From Azolla caroliniana (taxonomy: Eukaryota; Polypodiophyta): 64,000 nucleotides of DNA. Location of the stretch: assembly GCA_043228905.1 (NCBI GenBank), contig JBHGNT010000004.1, positions 20,894,001 to 20,958,000 of the forward strand, read 5' to 3'. Numbering within the stretch: the first letter of the stretch is position 1; every line of letters begins with the position of its first letter. Of this stretch, positions 22,374 through 33,351 are shown in pieces. The notes under the pieces were generated by a model, which had not been told where the DNA came from, did not search any database, and saw only the letters and a program-made list of their open reading frames with translations. Made by a program: the position numbers and the translations under genes.

Positions 22374-24939
22374 ATGCAGAGCTCGGACGCCACACGATGG
22401 GGCCTCGCCGCGCCTGCCGCAGCCGCCATCGCCGCCCCTCCCTTGCTCCCTCGCCACTCTGCTCGCCTCTTCCTTGACTCCATGTGTTCCTGGAAACGCA
22501 GGAGAATGAAGGTATGGAACCTAGCCTTTTACCTTTTTGTTTTTTGCTCTCCCTTTTCTCGTTGTTTTCTTCCTTCATCACATCCTCTCTGCACAGGCGG
22601 AAGAGCCTGTGTATGGCAAATTCAAGCGCCGGGGCTACCTCTTCCATGGAGCTCACAGATCTTCCTGCCCGGAGGTTATGGAGTATGAAGAGGTGGTGGT
22701 GATGAAAGACTGTGAATTGAATTCCATGAGCCATCTTGTGTTGAAGGAACCAACCTTTTCCCTTCTTGCTCATCATGCAGAACTAGAGGAGGATGAGTCA
22801 GCTGACGCCAGTGACAAGCAGATGGTGTGGTGCGAGAATATCATGAACACGAGCCTTCCTTCTGTTGCCGAGAAATATGATCATTTAGAACTATGTAGCA
22901 ATGAAGAAATAGTTGTGAAAGATGAAATATTTTCGAGCGGTATGAACATGCATGGAGTTTTCAGAGTCGAGAACTCTCAACGTGATGTGATCAGAGAAGA
23001 CAAATATGGCGTAGATGTAAAAACAGAAGAGAATGTTGAGAAGAAGATAAACGGGGGAACTAGTATTCGAAGGGGAAATAGTAATCAAGTGATGCTTGAT
23101 CAAAAAAGTATGCCGTACGAAGTGGAGGCTTCTATATTTGAGCCTCCATACTATAGTGGGTGGGAAGAACTAAGTATAGAAGAGATGGTAGAACAAATGG
23201 ATGGAGTGTATTCTGCAGAGAAATATGTAGAGAAATGCATCTGTCTCTTGCAAACGTGCAGAAGGAATAAGTGTTTCACCACTGCTTCACATGTATATAC
23301 TCATATTTGCAACAATGGATTGGAAGCTCATGGACTTTTTGGAAGCTATCTTGTGTCCATGTTTCTAGAATGTGGTAGTTTGTCCATGGCACAGCTTGTA
23401 TTCAACAAGGCATCTTACCATAATGAATATGCGTGGACATGTCTTATCCAGGGCTATATTGGAGAAGGAGATCCAGAGCATAGTCTGAGTTTGTTTTGGA
23501 GAATGCTAGAAACTCGAATCCGACCTAGCAAATACACATATGTGGCTGTTCTAACTATTTGTGCTAGACTAAAATGTATAGAAAGGGGCTTTCAAATACA
23601 TGCAGCGATCGTCCAGGATGGTTTTGATGAAGAGTTGTTTGTTGCTCGATCTATTGTAGATTTCTATGCTAAGTGTGGTTTACTTTCAGAAGCACAAATG
23701 CTGTTTGATGATTTGTCGAGTCATGACAGTTATTTTTTTAATTCTATTGATGCAAGGAATATTGATCCAGAAATGGATAAGACATCAGTTGAGTATTCAG
23801 TAAACATGCAAGAAGGAGGGCTACCTAGAAGTGCTGCCATATTTGTTTATAATCTCAAAGCTTGTTGTAGCGTTAGGGACTTACAGTCTGGTCATGAACT
23901 GCACATTCAGATTCTGAAAGAGGGATTTGATGTATATACTACTGTCTGCAACACATTGATTGATATGTATGCTAAATGTGGTTCAATATATGAAGCTTTT
24001 CGGGTACTTTTGAAGATGTCAAATCGAGATGTCATCTCATGGACTTCCCTAATCATGGGGTGTGTTGAATATGGGCTAGTTGCAGATGCATTGAAGTGTT
24101 TAGAAAGGATGCAAGAGGATAACGTGTGCCCTAATTCGTTCACATATGTTTCTTGCCTGAAAGCTTGTGGAATCATTCAAGCACTTGACATCGGTCGTCG
24201 ATTACATGTTCAAATAATGAAAGTGGGATGCTACATGGATTTTGTTGTTTGTAACTCTTTGATTGATATGTATGCCAAATGTGCATCTCTTGAAGAAGCA
24301 CAAAATGTTTTTGATAAGCTCGCCATCCAAGACATAATAGGCTGGACCTCACTAATTGCTGGTTATGCTGAGCATGGCCCTCATGAGAAAGCAATAGAAT
24401 GCTTTCGACAAATGAGAGTGGAGGGCGTGACTCCGAATGCTGTCACATTTGTTTGTTGTTTAAAAGCTTCAGCCAGTATGCGAGACTTGGAAATGGGTCA
24501 AAATTTGCACAAAGACCTCGTTGAAGATGGGCTTGAAGGGTATAAGATTGTAGGCAATGCGCTTTTGAGTATGTATGCTAGAGTTGGCTTGTATGAAGAA
24601 GCAAGGTCAGTGTTGTATGAGCTACCAGGTCGGGATGTCATTTCGTGGACGGCTCTTATTTGTGAGTATGCGGAAGATGGTCTCGGTGAAGAAGCATTGA
24701 ATACTTTGGAAGAGATGCTTAATGAAGGATTTTCTCCAAACTCAGTCACATACATGTGCTGCTTGAAGGCATGCGGTAGTATCGGAGCCTTGAAAAGGGG
24801 CCGGAGGTTACACATGGATATTATTAAGAGTGGACTTGAAAATAACTCTTATATTCGCAATGCATTGGTTGACATGTATGCTGAATGTGGTCAACCTCTT
24901 GAACTTGATGACCATCCACATGATCTAAACTCCTTTTGA
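22374..24939 (+). CDS. PLS-class pentatricopeptide repeat protein, organelle-type
   Basis: Sequence-specific organellar RNA-binding protein. Exon 1 is 22374-22511 (ATG to ATGAAG before GTATGG), intron 85 bp, exon 2 is 22597-24939; 826 residues. This splice gives an ATG start and an Ala/Arg-rich N-terminus (RWGLAAPAAAAIAAP, RKRRRMK-like end) typical of an organelle transit peptide, whereas the unspliced frame has no ATG. A poorly conserved, acidic linker runs to about residue 240. Repeats then run to the end: motifs such as LVSMFLECGSL, IDMYAKCGS, RDVISWTSLI, GYAEHG and LKACGSIGALKRGRRLH recur with about 100-residue P-L-S spacing. It stops 17 residues after MYAECG, partway into a repeat, with no E, E+ or DYW tail, so it may be C-terminally shortened or act without an editing domain. 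The target RNA is unknown. Confidence 0.9.
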
Positions 24940-26772
24940 GCATAAACCTTATAAGGCTCTTGGATTATTGAATATAAAGTGGATACACGATGTCATGTAG
25001 TGGTATGCAGTAAAAGCTTTTGGCTTAGACACAGAAGAAGCACTACTCCTGAGGGACCTCAAACATGCAATACAGGGTTCCACAAACATATGGGAATGGT
25101 GAAGAAAGTGAGCACAGTAGTTCTCATGTGTTAATCTTTCTGCCGGTCTCCTCCCAAGTCATGAGCATATATGAGAATTATGTATGATAATGTGAGCTGC
25201 ACCGATTCTTTCCAAATGACTGATCCATCATGAATATAAAAGGATGATTGGATAGGAAAAGCTACATCGCCGATGACATTGTTTGCTTGAAGAAGTCATA
25301 TACAAGTGCCATTTCCAATCTCAGAATGTGCTATGAGGCTCCATTGAGTATTAATTTAGATCAGCCCATTGAGGAGCACATCCACGTCTTTCATAATACA
25401 ACCTCTTTCATTTCTTTTCTATTTTTTGACTTGTCTTATCTGTGTACATTTTTGTCCAATTTATGTTCAAATCCATTGCACTCACATGCTATGTACTAAT
25501 TATAGGAAGTCAAGAGAAAGTTGGAGATGTAGAGAAGCGAGAATCAGTATTGCCATGCCAGCAAATTTGGACAAGAAGACGAGGGTTGTCAATTTCAGTG
25601 AAATCTAGGATGAGTAAGAAAAAGGGTGGTTTGATGGTTTGTTGAAATGTTTCCAAGTGGATTGGTTGGGAACTCATTGGCTCATGATGTGGCATCGAAG
25701 TTAGGGAAATGGGAATCCTTTGGGTCCAACAAAACATTGGAGTTTTAAGATTACTAGAAATGTGAATCCTTTTGATCATTGAAACATAGTGTTGGTATGT
25801 TATTTGAAACTCAAGGAAACAATCGACCCAAGTGATGCACAGAAGAGTCCTCTTCTAAGAGTTGTTGTGGAGCAAGTGAAATGCTGATTCTCCATGCATT
25901 ACTATGGAGAATCAGTCGTCTGTATGGAAGTAAAAGGTGGAAACTTTTATTGTGATGGATGTAGACAACATTACTTCTCCATAAGTTTTTGGTATGTTCT
26001 AGATGGACACTCGACCATCTTAGCCTAGTATTAATTGGGATATTGAGCTACAAGTCTCTCAATCTTGCAAACGTGGGGTCAAGTATTATTCTTGGTTAAT
26101 ATTTGAGACAACACTCATGTGGTAACCACTAAAAGAATCTCTTGCAAAAGTTCTTTGTGGTATTGATGTTGAACATTTAACATGTCCATGCTCACAAAAG
26201 TTTTAGGACTCATGCTCTTGATCTCCCCTCATGATAAGGAAAACCATGTTGTATTGTGTTGCCTTGAGTAGATATTATTCAAGAATTTTGATTTACAAAT
26301 GCATAGTTACAATGCGAATCAACTGGAATGAGTAATGCATAGTCACCATACAAATAAACTAGAATCTATGATCTCAACTTCCAAGTTTTTGAGATTTTCA
26401 TTGCAAAGCTCAAGAACTTTGTGATGCTAACACAAGTAGAGTCCAAACCATGATGTGACATCCATTTATTCTTTCCCGAAATAATAAGCAAAAGCATTCA
26501 AAGGGAAATGTCGTTAAAAGGGAACAACGTGAATCATGTGCATGATTCAACACTTGCTCCAATATTGATTACAAAGAAGGCATGTTGTAGATTGAAGAAC
26601 TATGCTTATCACACAAGAAGAACTCCTATTTTGATCATGAAGAGTCCTAACATGATTCTATGCCTTTCATGAGACTCAAATATGTGAATATTTTTACAAT
26701 CTTATCTTGCAAATTGTTTTTTCTGCAACATTCAAAACACTCTCTACTAAAAAAGAACAATAGTGTGTTCAC
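24940..26772. other. Intergenic region downstream of the PPR gene
   Basis: No gene recognised. Open frames are short and unlike known families. No E or DYW-type coding sequence that could complete the PPR protein is visible in the first 300 bp. Confidence 0.5.
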
Positions 26773-27922
26773 ATTGTGGCGAGACTAGATATACTTCTCA
26801 ACATTGTCATGGTGAAAGACAATCACAAGTACAAACCATTGCTACCCCATCAAGTTCAACAACTCCATAATTCATCTACGAGCTCGAACAATCCAAATTG
26901 ACAAGGCTCTTGAAAAATCTTACGTCCCCTTTAGATGAAGTTCCTTAATCTTCTAAGCTCATCCTAAAGCTACACATTACTTCCCTAGGCATTTGAAGGG
27001 GTGTCCTAAGCCCTTTATGATGTAACAAGGTTGATTTGTTCTTAAAGTGGAGATATTTCCGGGATCCATACATACACATGAATTGGTTCTCACACTTTCA
27101 AAGTTAGATATTCATTTAATCATATCTTTTATTGATGTGTATCTCATTCCTAAGGATAGACATTCATAGTTTAGAACACGCCGACCATGGGGCTTGAACC
27201 CATGACCACAAGGTTAAGAGCCTTGCGCTCTACCAACTGAGCTAGGCCGGCTAATGTATTGAAGCAAAGATTAGTTCTATCTTTAATTTCTCTTGAAGTT
27301 AGAAGAGATTGCAAGAGCCTTTTTGCAATGCGTTGGAATAGAGAGAATCCAACCAATGTTGTAATAAGATGCAAAAGTTGTGATATGAAGACATTGACAT
27401 CGAGGAGTACACACATGTCAATGTGAGTTCTTTCTACCTTTTGCCAACATTGCTACCTATGCGAAATTGTTAAGATTGGTTGCATTCGGATTTCTTTCTA
27501 TTGCTCAATCACATCTCTCCATTTTACACTTTTTTTGCATTTGAGCTTCCAAGAGTCCTTGGTATGGGGAAGACCTAATAATCCTAAGGCATCCAAAAAA
27601 CATCCTATGATGCGTAAGGCATGACAATGAAGATAAGTAAATAGGAACAACACTACATTAAGAGTATTGTTCGACCTTATACACTCTTGCATGTAATCTA
27701 TTCAAGACAATAATATATAATGCAGGGCATGAGTCCACTATATCGCGATGTCTTGTTTTGTCCCCATTATATATATTTCTATGAGTCTTCAATGTCTTAG
27801 CGATTTTAGTTTGTTTTGTATTAATAACCTACTTTAAGTTAGGTCAAGTTTCCAAATTCAAAAAAAGTTGTACATGATTTCTCTCATAAAATTCCTAATA
27901 TCATACTTGGTTATGGCGATGA
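26773..27922 (+). repeat. Segmental tandem duplication, unit A
   Basis: Unit A matches unit B (27923-28950) in order over nearly its full length. Shared landmarks include ACCCCATCAAGTTCAACAAC, the tRNA-Lys sequence, AGAGATTGCAAGAGCC, AAAAGTTGTGAT, CCTAATAATC..AAGGCATCCAAA, ACACTCTTGCA and TTATGGCGATGA. Divergence is roughly 20-25 percent by eye, so it is old. Unit A keeps about 200 bp before the tRNA that unit B lacks. Confidence 0.85.
27179..27251 (-). tRNA. tRNA-Lys (anticodon CTT)
   Basis: Reading the minus strand gives a full 73-nt cloverleaf with no intron. The acceptor stem GCCGGCC pairs with GGTCGGC (one G-U). The D arm is AGCTCAGTTGGTAGAGC, the anticodon loop CTCTTAA has CTT at 27218-27216, and the T arm ends GGTTCAAGCC. 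Box A and box B are intact. It lies in unit A of the local tandem duplication; the unit B copy is broken. No strong T-run terminator follows directly. Confidence 0.95.
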
Positions 27923-28113
27923 GACTAAACATATTTCTTAGCATTGCACGATGAAAGACAATTGTTAGTACAAAGCATTGCCACCCCATCAAGTTCAACA
28001 ACTCAATAGTTCAACTAATGCAAAAAATTGACAATGCTCTTCAAAACACTTACTTCCTCAGGCAAGGAATGTTTTAGATGAGATTCCTTTCTTTTTCCTA
28101 AGCACCCTTTATG

Positions 28114-28167
28114 ATTGTAACCATGGAGATTGAACTCGTGACCACAAGGTTAAGAGCCTTGCGTTCA
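28114..28167 (-). pseudogene. tRNA-Lys pseudogene fragment
   Basis: Counterpart in unit B of the intact tRNA. The anticodon arm (CTTGTGGTC.. and GGCTCTTAACC on the minus strand) and most of the T arm remain, but the D arm and 5' acceptor are gone, the 3' acceptor is degenerate and the T loop is mutated. It cannot fold as a tRNA. Confidence 0.85.
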
Positions 28168-28707
28168 AGGAACTATTAAAACTTGATGAACTAAAATGGG
28201 GATTGGTTTGTCCAATCTCTCATGAAGAAGGCAATCAAGTGGTCTTGATAGTTTAGTATCTGCCATACAAGTTGAGGACTTCAAAAGAGATTGCAAAAGC
28301 CTTTTTGCAATCCTTTCGAATAGAGACTATCCAATGTTGCAATAAAAGGCAAAAGTTGTGATAGGAAGACATGGACATCAAGGAGTACAGAGGCTTGCCC
28401 ATGTGAGTTCACCTATGGTCTCTCGTCAACGTTGCAACCTATGCGACAATCTTGAGATTGCAGAACACATGGAGTCCTTGACGTGTGGGAAGAGCCTAAT
28501 AATCTGAAGGCATCCAAACTACAACCATGGTCATCTATATTTAGCGTATGCTAACTAAGAAAAGAGAATAGCAACAACGCTACATGTTGGACCAGTGGTC
28601 GGGTTTGTACACTCTTGCACCTAGTCTCCTCGGGACAATAGTGTATTATGAGGGCCACGAGTCCGCAATATCTTTGCGACTCCATATGTCGACAACGTTT
28701 TGTTTTG

Positions 28708-28714
28708 TGCCTCA

Positions 28715-28761
<47 letters not shown>

Positions 28762-28800
28762 TGTATGTATGTATGTATATGTAAATATGTATGTATGTAT
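28708..28800 (+). repeat. (TA)n(TGTA)n microsatellite
   Basis: About nine TA units followed by roughly 14 TATG/TGTA units, 190-280 bp upstream of the NDUFB9 ATG. Unit A of the duplication has only a short TATATATA stretch at the same place (about 27766), so the array expanded after duplication. Confidence 0.9.
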
Positions 28801-28934
28801 ATGTATATATGTACATGTGTGTTCGTGAGTTTGTGTTGTATTTTGTTGCTTACTTTGAGTTAGGCCAGATTTGCAATTTCAGAAAAAAGGTGTAAAACGA
28901 CTTCCCTCATAAATTTCTGTGTATCCTCCTCAGC

Positions 28935-28952
28935 TATGGCGATGAAACCCTA
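28935..28952 (+). promoter_or_regulatory. Possible short upstream ORF of NDUFB9
   Basis: ATG GCG ATG AAA CCC TAA ends 34 nt before the main start codon. If the transcript starts upstream of it, this is a five-residue uORF. The duplicate at about 27915 keeps ATGGCGATG but reads on. The transcription start is unknown. Confidence 0.4.
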
Positions 28953-28986
28953 ATCCCATCTGTGTGTAGGAAAGCAAAAGCAAACC

Positions 28987-31900
28987 ATGAGCTCCGCCGC
29001 TATCGCTGCCTATAGAGCTCAGCAGCGTCAAAGAGTCAGATTGCTCTATCGAAGAGCTTTGAAGCACACTCGTGATCGTGCAGTTCTTCGTGATCTATTC
29101 TACATCGAGGTAATTTCTAGTTACCTTTCGCCGTTTCTTCGGGGTATCTTCCGCATGAAGGGAAGTTCTACCCACCCTTTCATCTGTTCATCGTGATCTC
29201 TTCGAGACCGAGGTAACTTTTGCAGCCGTTTCTCCGTTTCTTTCGGGAATAGACGATTTCTCATACGGAGAGCTTGAGATAGACAGTGCTTTTCTCGATT
29301 ACTTTTGCATATTCTTTGATGATTATTTTTCCTAGTTTGAATCGGATTTGGGCATAAGTTCACAATTCAATGTCAGAGATCTTAAACTTGCATTTCAGTC
29401 TTAAATTGCTAGCTATGTATTCTCTAATATGACGTTGTAAAGCTTAAGTTTTTCCCTGCTTGAATTGGTATCTGCTTGCTCTTTTGTGCTTGATTTGCGT
29501 AAGGTTGGACACATTTATTCAAAGTCTCTTTTTTTATCAAGTGGTGTTGATTTAGGGGCTTTATGTGAGCATAGTTGAGAAACTTTCGTGTATGTACTAG
29601 ATTCTTTTCAAATTTGCTGCATGAATTCTTTGAATAGTCTATATGGTTCTGTTGATGATAAATAACTTGTTTCATTCGATGCAATCTTCTCCTACTGGTT
29701 GTAAACCCTTGCTATTCATTTCTTTCTAGTTAGTCTGCTGTATGGAGTTTAATTGGTGATACTAAACGAGTTTTTTCATGATGCTCTCAGGCAGACAAAA
29801 GAAGAGCAGAGTTTGAGGTGAACAAACATGAGGTATGACATTTATCCCAATTGTTAAGGTTATGTTTTTGTAGCAACATATGCATTGTTCAGTTGTACTT
29901 TAAAAAATTTCTTTTTTTAATCAGACTCATAGCAATAAAATTGATTTACTCCTAGTTAATGTTTTATGTTTTCCAAGCAACATAGTCAGTGATTATCTGT
30001 AATTTAACCCGTTTCTTTTCTTTGACAGACTGATATTGATACAATTGATCGACTCCTAGTGAAGGGTGAAGAACGATTTGCAAGGCAGCAACATCCTGAT
30101 CCTTATATTAGTAAGAATTCTTCAAAGATGCATAATGTCTTTCATTCTTCTAGGACGTTTATGATGTTATGAGGTAGGCCTGTTGTTTGGGAGGAGAGGT
30201 AGAGGAATTTTAATATCGTTTTCAGAGTCACAATATGACCTATAGGTGAAAGGAAATATTCTTTAGTGTGTGAAGCTGATAAACGACTCTGATGCTTACC
30301 AACATTACGAATTATGGTTGCAATAGTGAGTCTACATTATGGATAAGAGGTAAAGGTGTGTAAGGATATATTATGGCTGAATATATGCTCAAAGCATGTT
30401 CTAATGTGATTGAACACTGAGCACTTCAGTAGAGTGTGATACCCAAACACAAAATCTTGTATGGGGGCTGAGCAACCTATCCCACATTGAAAACTATAAT
30501 AGCTAACTTGAATGAAGTGATGGTGCAGATTAGAGTAGGGTTTTAAAGTGATGCCATTCCCACATTCGGTGAGAGAGATGGTTTTGTAGCTGGGTGCTTT
30601 AACAAACGTGATGATCTTCCTTGGCATATGATGGAGCTCTTCATAAGCTTCTTGATTGAATAAACGAGTTCTAAGTTCTAGAACATGAGTATGTAGAATT
30701 TTTTGGAAAGTTTGAAAAGTTTCTTGAAAGAATTGGAAGGTCGGGCAGAGTTTCTTGAATTTCTATAACTCTATGGAATGTTCTAGATGTTTGGACATCC
30801 GAGAATGACACTCTAAACATATATGGTGTAATGTATGCATGAGCCTCATGATTTAGAAGGAGAGAGGGAGAAAGAAATATTAACGTCTTTTAAAAAGACA
30901 AACTGGCGTATAAGACCAAACAAGAGATTTCATCTTAAAATGTTGTCTCATCTTTGAGAACAACAAATGAAAATAAATGTAAATAAGTAAATAAGTATAT
31001 AAAAATTAAAGTGATTGAAGAAATCTGTTATCTATACATGTAAGATTTTGAAGGCAGATGCATTGAAATTTTTGTATTTGAAAGATCTCTAATATAGGTC
31101 AATCGAAAATGGAGAGATCTCTGGATTAGGAGATAGTGGCCCCTATTTGTTTATGAAAAGAGTGATGAGATTGTAGTCCACAAGAGTGGGTCCTACATCC
31201 ACGACAAATTGCTATTGCCTGATCTATTGTAACCCCTTTGCAATGTCCAGGTTGGAAGCCCACTTGTGTAGCTATTGATTGACTTGTAGCATGAGTACTA
31301 GTGATGGGGCTAAAGAAAGTTATTATTGCCCTTTTGTTGATGAACTTGTGTGGTATTTGTGTCCTTCAATAACTTCTCCCTGTGTATCATGAGTTTTTAT
31401 CAAGAATAGCCCCCAAGCACCATTGGTTCTCATATTCCATTACCTTGCATAGTAGAATAAAGTCTTGGTTATTGGGGCAGTGGTATCTCCCTCTTATGTC
31501 ATAAAGAACAATACAATGCCTAACATAGTGTTCTCTTGATTCCACTCTCGGATGATGCACTTGTCATATTCTTTCTTCCAGAGGTGTGTGCATAACTGCC
31601 TACCTCAATCTCTAACTGGTGTGAAAAGGTCCGCTACTGCTTATTGCATTGCGCAGCAAATTGGATTGATGTACGTCCATATAAGTGGGTTGACGGATGA
31701 ATTGGTTCTTTGATCAACGATGTTGTGGGGATGATCCATGTTCTTCTATTAACCAAGTTGATAATATTTGTTTGAATCACTTGATTCATTTTCTCTTTGT
31801 TTATTTTTAGATGGGGGTGATCCAAGCTATTTTGGAATGGGCAGTGCATTTATGTTTATGCCATGTGACTCTAGACATTGCTGTATTTTCACATACCAAT

Positions 31901-32374
31901 AGTGATTATCTCCGTGTTCAATAAGTTGTTTTGATAACATAATTACCAACCTCGAGTACTTTCATTTAAGGAGCTCCCAACCAAACTTGCCGTTGAATGT
32001 TGTTCATTGATTGGAGTAATCCTGTAGATTATTGGGGATGCTCCTATCTCTGCTTGGATTATATCATGGGACACGGATGCTTTGCCACTTGTCATGTGGG
32101 CAATCATTGAGACTAAAGTCTCTCCAAATTGTTCTAGCTATTTGCCTTAAAGCTTGGTCCCCAAGTTTCTACTCCATAGAGAAGAGGTAGAATTACAAGT
32201 GTATCAATTAGCTGCAATTGTAGTTTGTGGCTCTTGGAACAGTGTATGTGAATATCTTTCAAGAGCACCAAATGTTGCATATTCATGCGAATGTCGAGCA
32301 TAGGCGACCTCCCATATGGAGAACCTCTATCTATGGAGTGTTTGCTCTAATTTCTTTTGAACATTCTTGACTTC

Positions 32375-32420
<46 letters not shown>

Positions 32421-33296
32421 GAGAGAGATTATCGTCTTCGGAGGTCAAATATGACCTATGAGACCAAAAATATTACATTTCACGTGATACGTGTGAAGGT
32501 GAGCAGCAACTCTCGATTTTCAAGAACTTTACCAATGAATGTTGCAATCGAGAGTGCACATTGTGGTTGTGAGAGAAATTAGTGCTAGGATTGTTCTTGG
32601 TCGAAGATGTGTGGAAAGCATGGTCGAATATGATCAAAGTGAGTAGCAACTCTTGATTTTCAAGAACTTTACCAATGAATGTTGCAATCGAGAGTGCACA
32701 TTGTGGTTGTGAGAGAAATTAGTGCTAAGATTGTTCTTCGTCGAAGATGTGTGGAAAGCATGGTCGAATATGATCAAAGGCAGAGCATTGTATCAAATTG
32801 TGATACTCAGACTCTTGAACTTATTTAGGGCAAAGTGTGCAATGTGCATAGTCGACCACTCTCATCACTTGTGCCCCAATGCCCTGTCTCACATTGCAAT
32901 GCATGTGAGCTAAGTCGCACGGAAGGAATGGTTTGAATGGTAGACAACAGGATGGGCTCTAACATGTATCGATGTGTACGGTTTCCCTGTTCCGCAAAGA
33001 ATATGGTTTTGTAGTTAGGTGCAACATGTGTAGTATAATGTGTGAAGTGTGAGCCTCCACATTTTTCTGATACATTGGCGTTGCAAAAAGCCTCATTTAC
33101 AGAGGAATTTAGTGATGCATCATGAAGCAAATGTATCGCATCCCATCTACCAAACCACTTTTTCATATCTTGCATCCAATTGGAACACAAAATTTTGCTT
33201 TTATGCGGCTTTTGGATCTTTTTGCTTGCTTCCCACACAATTCTTGGAAGACGGTGTGAGGGACTTTTTTGAACCTTAAACATGTATTCAACAATG

Positions 33297-33351
<55 letters not shown>

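Larger units (their letters stand above)
27923..28950 (+). repeat. Segmental tandem duplication, unit B, entering the NDUFB9 leader
   Basis: Second unit of the duplication. It ends about 36 bp before the NDUFB9 start codon, so the proximal upstream region of that gene is the duplicated DNA. Compared with unit A it has lost about 200 bp and half of the tRNA, and has gained a (TA)n(TGTA)n expansion at 28708-28800. Confidence 0.85.

Noticed and set aside
31205-31290. Minus-strand VGFQPGH-like phrase read as an RT N-terminal block
   Set aside because: It lies downstream of the RT tail on the same strand, where the RT N-terminus cannot be. More likely a chance match within the LINE 3' end.
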